From: Flavobacteriales bacterium
GTDB lineage: Bacteria > Bacteroidota > Bacteroidia > Flavobacteriales_F > PHOS-HE28
Direction: 5' to 3'
Assembly (NCBI GenBank): GCA_024640205.1
Contig: JAHEFL010000072.1
Coordinates: forward strand, 1 to 7,299
DNA length: 7,299 nt
Shown: positions 7,054 through 7,299 of the stretch, piece by piece
How the letters are laid out: the number at the start of each line of letters is the position of its first letter
Numbering within the stretch: the first letter of the stretch is position 1
Program-made: the position numbers and the translations under genes
The notes under the pieces: generated by a model
Told to the model about the DNA's origin: nothing
What the model saw: only the letters and a program-made list of their open reading frames with translations
The model's database searches: none

Positions 7054-7299
7054 TTATCGCAGGATCGCGAGCCGTTCAGTGATCCGTTCCCCGTTCACCA
7101 GATCGATCTGGATCACATACATCCCTTCAGGCTGGTCCGATAGATCGATACTCAACGATCGAACCGAACTGAGCACCGTTCTCCCGGTTGCGTCCAACAC
7201 GGAAATGGATCGTTGGTCGTGCATCAGTATTCCGGCCAGGGTGATGATCCCCTCGGAAGGGTTCGGGTATACATGGACGAGGTCAACAACACTGTCGGG
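7054..7299 (-). CDS. T9SS cargo protein, C-terminal sorting domain only (runs off the window)
   Basis: The reading frame is open from the window edge to TAA at 7056-7054, giving 81 residues. It is a complete T9SS type A sorting domain: VYPNPSEGIITLAG near the start, SISVLDATGRTVLSS in the middle, SDQPEGMYVIQIDL, and RLAILR at the end. This domain is recognised by the outer-membrane T9SS machinery and usually removed when the cargo is attached to the surface or released. The functional part of the protein lies beyond the window, so its activity cannot be told. The stop is followed by a single base and then the GTG of the CotH gene. The two are therefore almost certainly in one operon, with translation of the second likely coupled to the first. 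Confidence 0.88.
   Translation of the reverse strand, partial: PDSVVDLVHVYPNPSEGIITLAGILMHDQRSISVLDATGRTVLSSVRSLSIDLSDQPEGMYVIQIDLVNGERITERLAILR

Noticed and set aside
7098..7111. Perfect 14-bp palindrome CCAGATCGATCTGG
   Set aside because: It lies inside the coding sequence of the sorting domain and encodes a normal strand (QIDL). About one palindrome of this length in a window this size can occur by chance, more so with the GATC excess.
1..7299. Search for CRISPR arrays, insertion sequence ends, tRNA or rRNA genes
   Set aside because: I saw no regularly spaced identical repeats, no transposase motifs or terminal inverted repeats, and no tRNA-like cloverleaf sequences. The window is almost wholly protein-coding.

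Overview
The window comes from a Bacteroidota genome. The evidence is three consecutive genes whose products end in the type IX secretion (T9SS) 'type A' sorting domain (PNP motif about 70 residues from the C-terminus, final strands ending in hydrophobic/basic residues). Two of these have signal peptides cleaved before Gln (HA|QT), as is common in this phylum. GC content looks slightly above 50% by eye, higher than in many cultured Flavobacteriia. I cannot assign a genus.

Every gene I can support is on the minus strand, and transcription runs from base 7299 towards base 1. Coding is almost continuous; the longest gap is 93 bp. In transcription order there are: (1) the C-terminal end of a T9SS cargo protein (7299-7054); (2) a secreted CotH-type kinase-fold protein with Ig-like, lamin-tail and sorting domains (7052-4776), with a GTG start one base after the previous stop; (3) a secreted seven-bladed 'two-component regulator propeller' protein with a sorting domain (4779-3562), whose ATG overlaps the previous TGA; (4) a 93-bp gap with a strong imperfect hairpin right after the stop; (5) a free-standing Hpt phosphotransfer protein (3468-3112); (6) a hybrid histidine kinase with a periplasmic TPR sensor, one transmembrane helix, HisKA, HATPase and receiver (3069-493); (7) the N-terminal 165 residues of another exported or membrane-anchored TPR protein (496-1), again joined by an ATGA overlap.

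The window therefore has two blocks. The first is a tight cluster of T9SS surface or secreted proteins (cargo, CotH-like kinase, propeller). The second is a phosphorelay cluster (Hpt, hybrid kinase, TPR protein). Within the second block the expected flow is kinase His481 to receiver Asp783 to Hpt His57, then to a response regulator not present here. Whether the two blocks form one system is inference from adjacency and shared direction. It is attractive because Reg_prop propellers are normally sensor modules of Bacteroidota hybrid kinases, whereas here the propeller is free and exported. I see no mobile element, CRISPR array, tRNA, rRNA or riboswitch.
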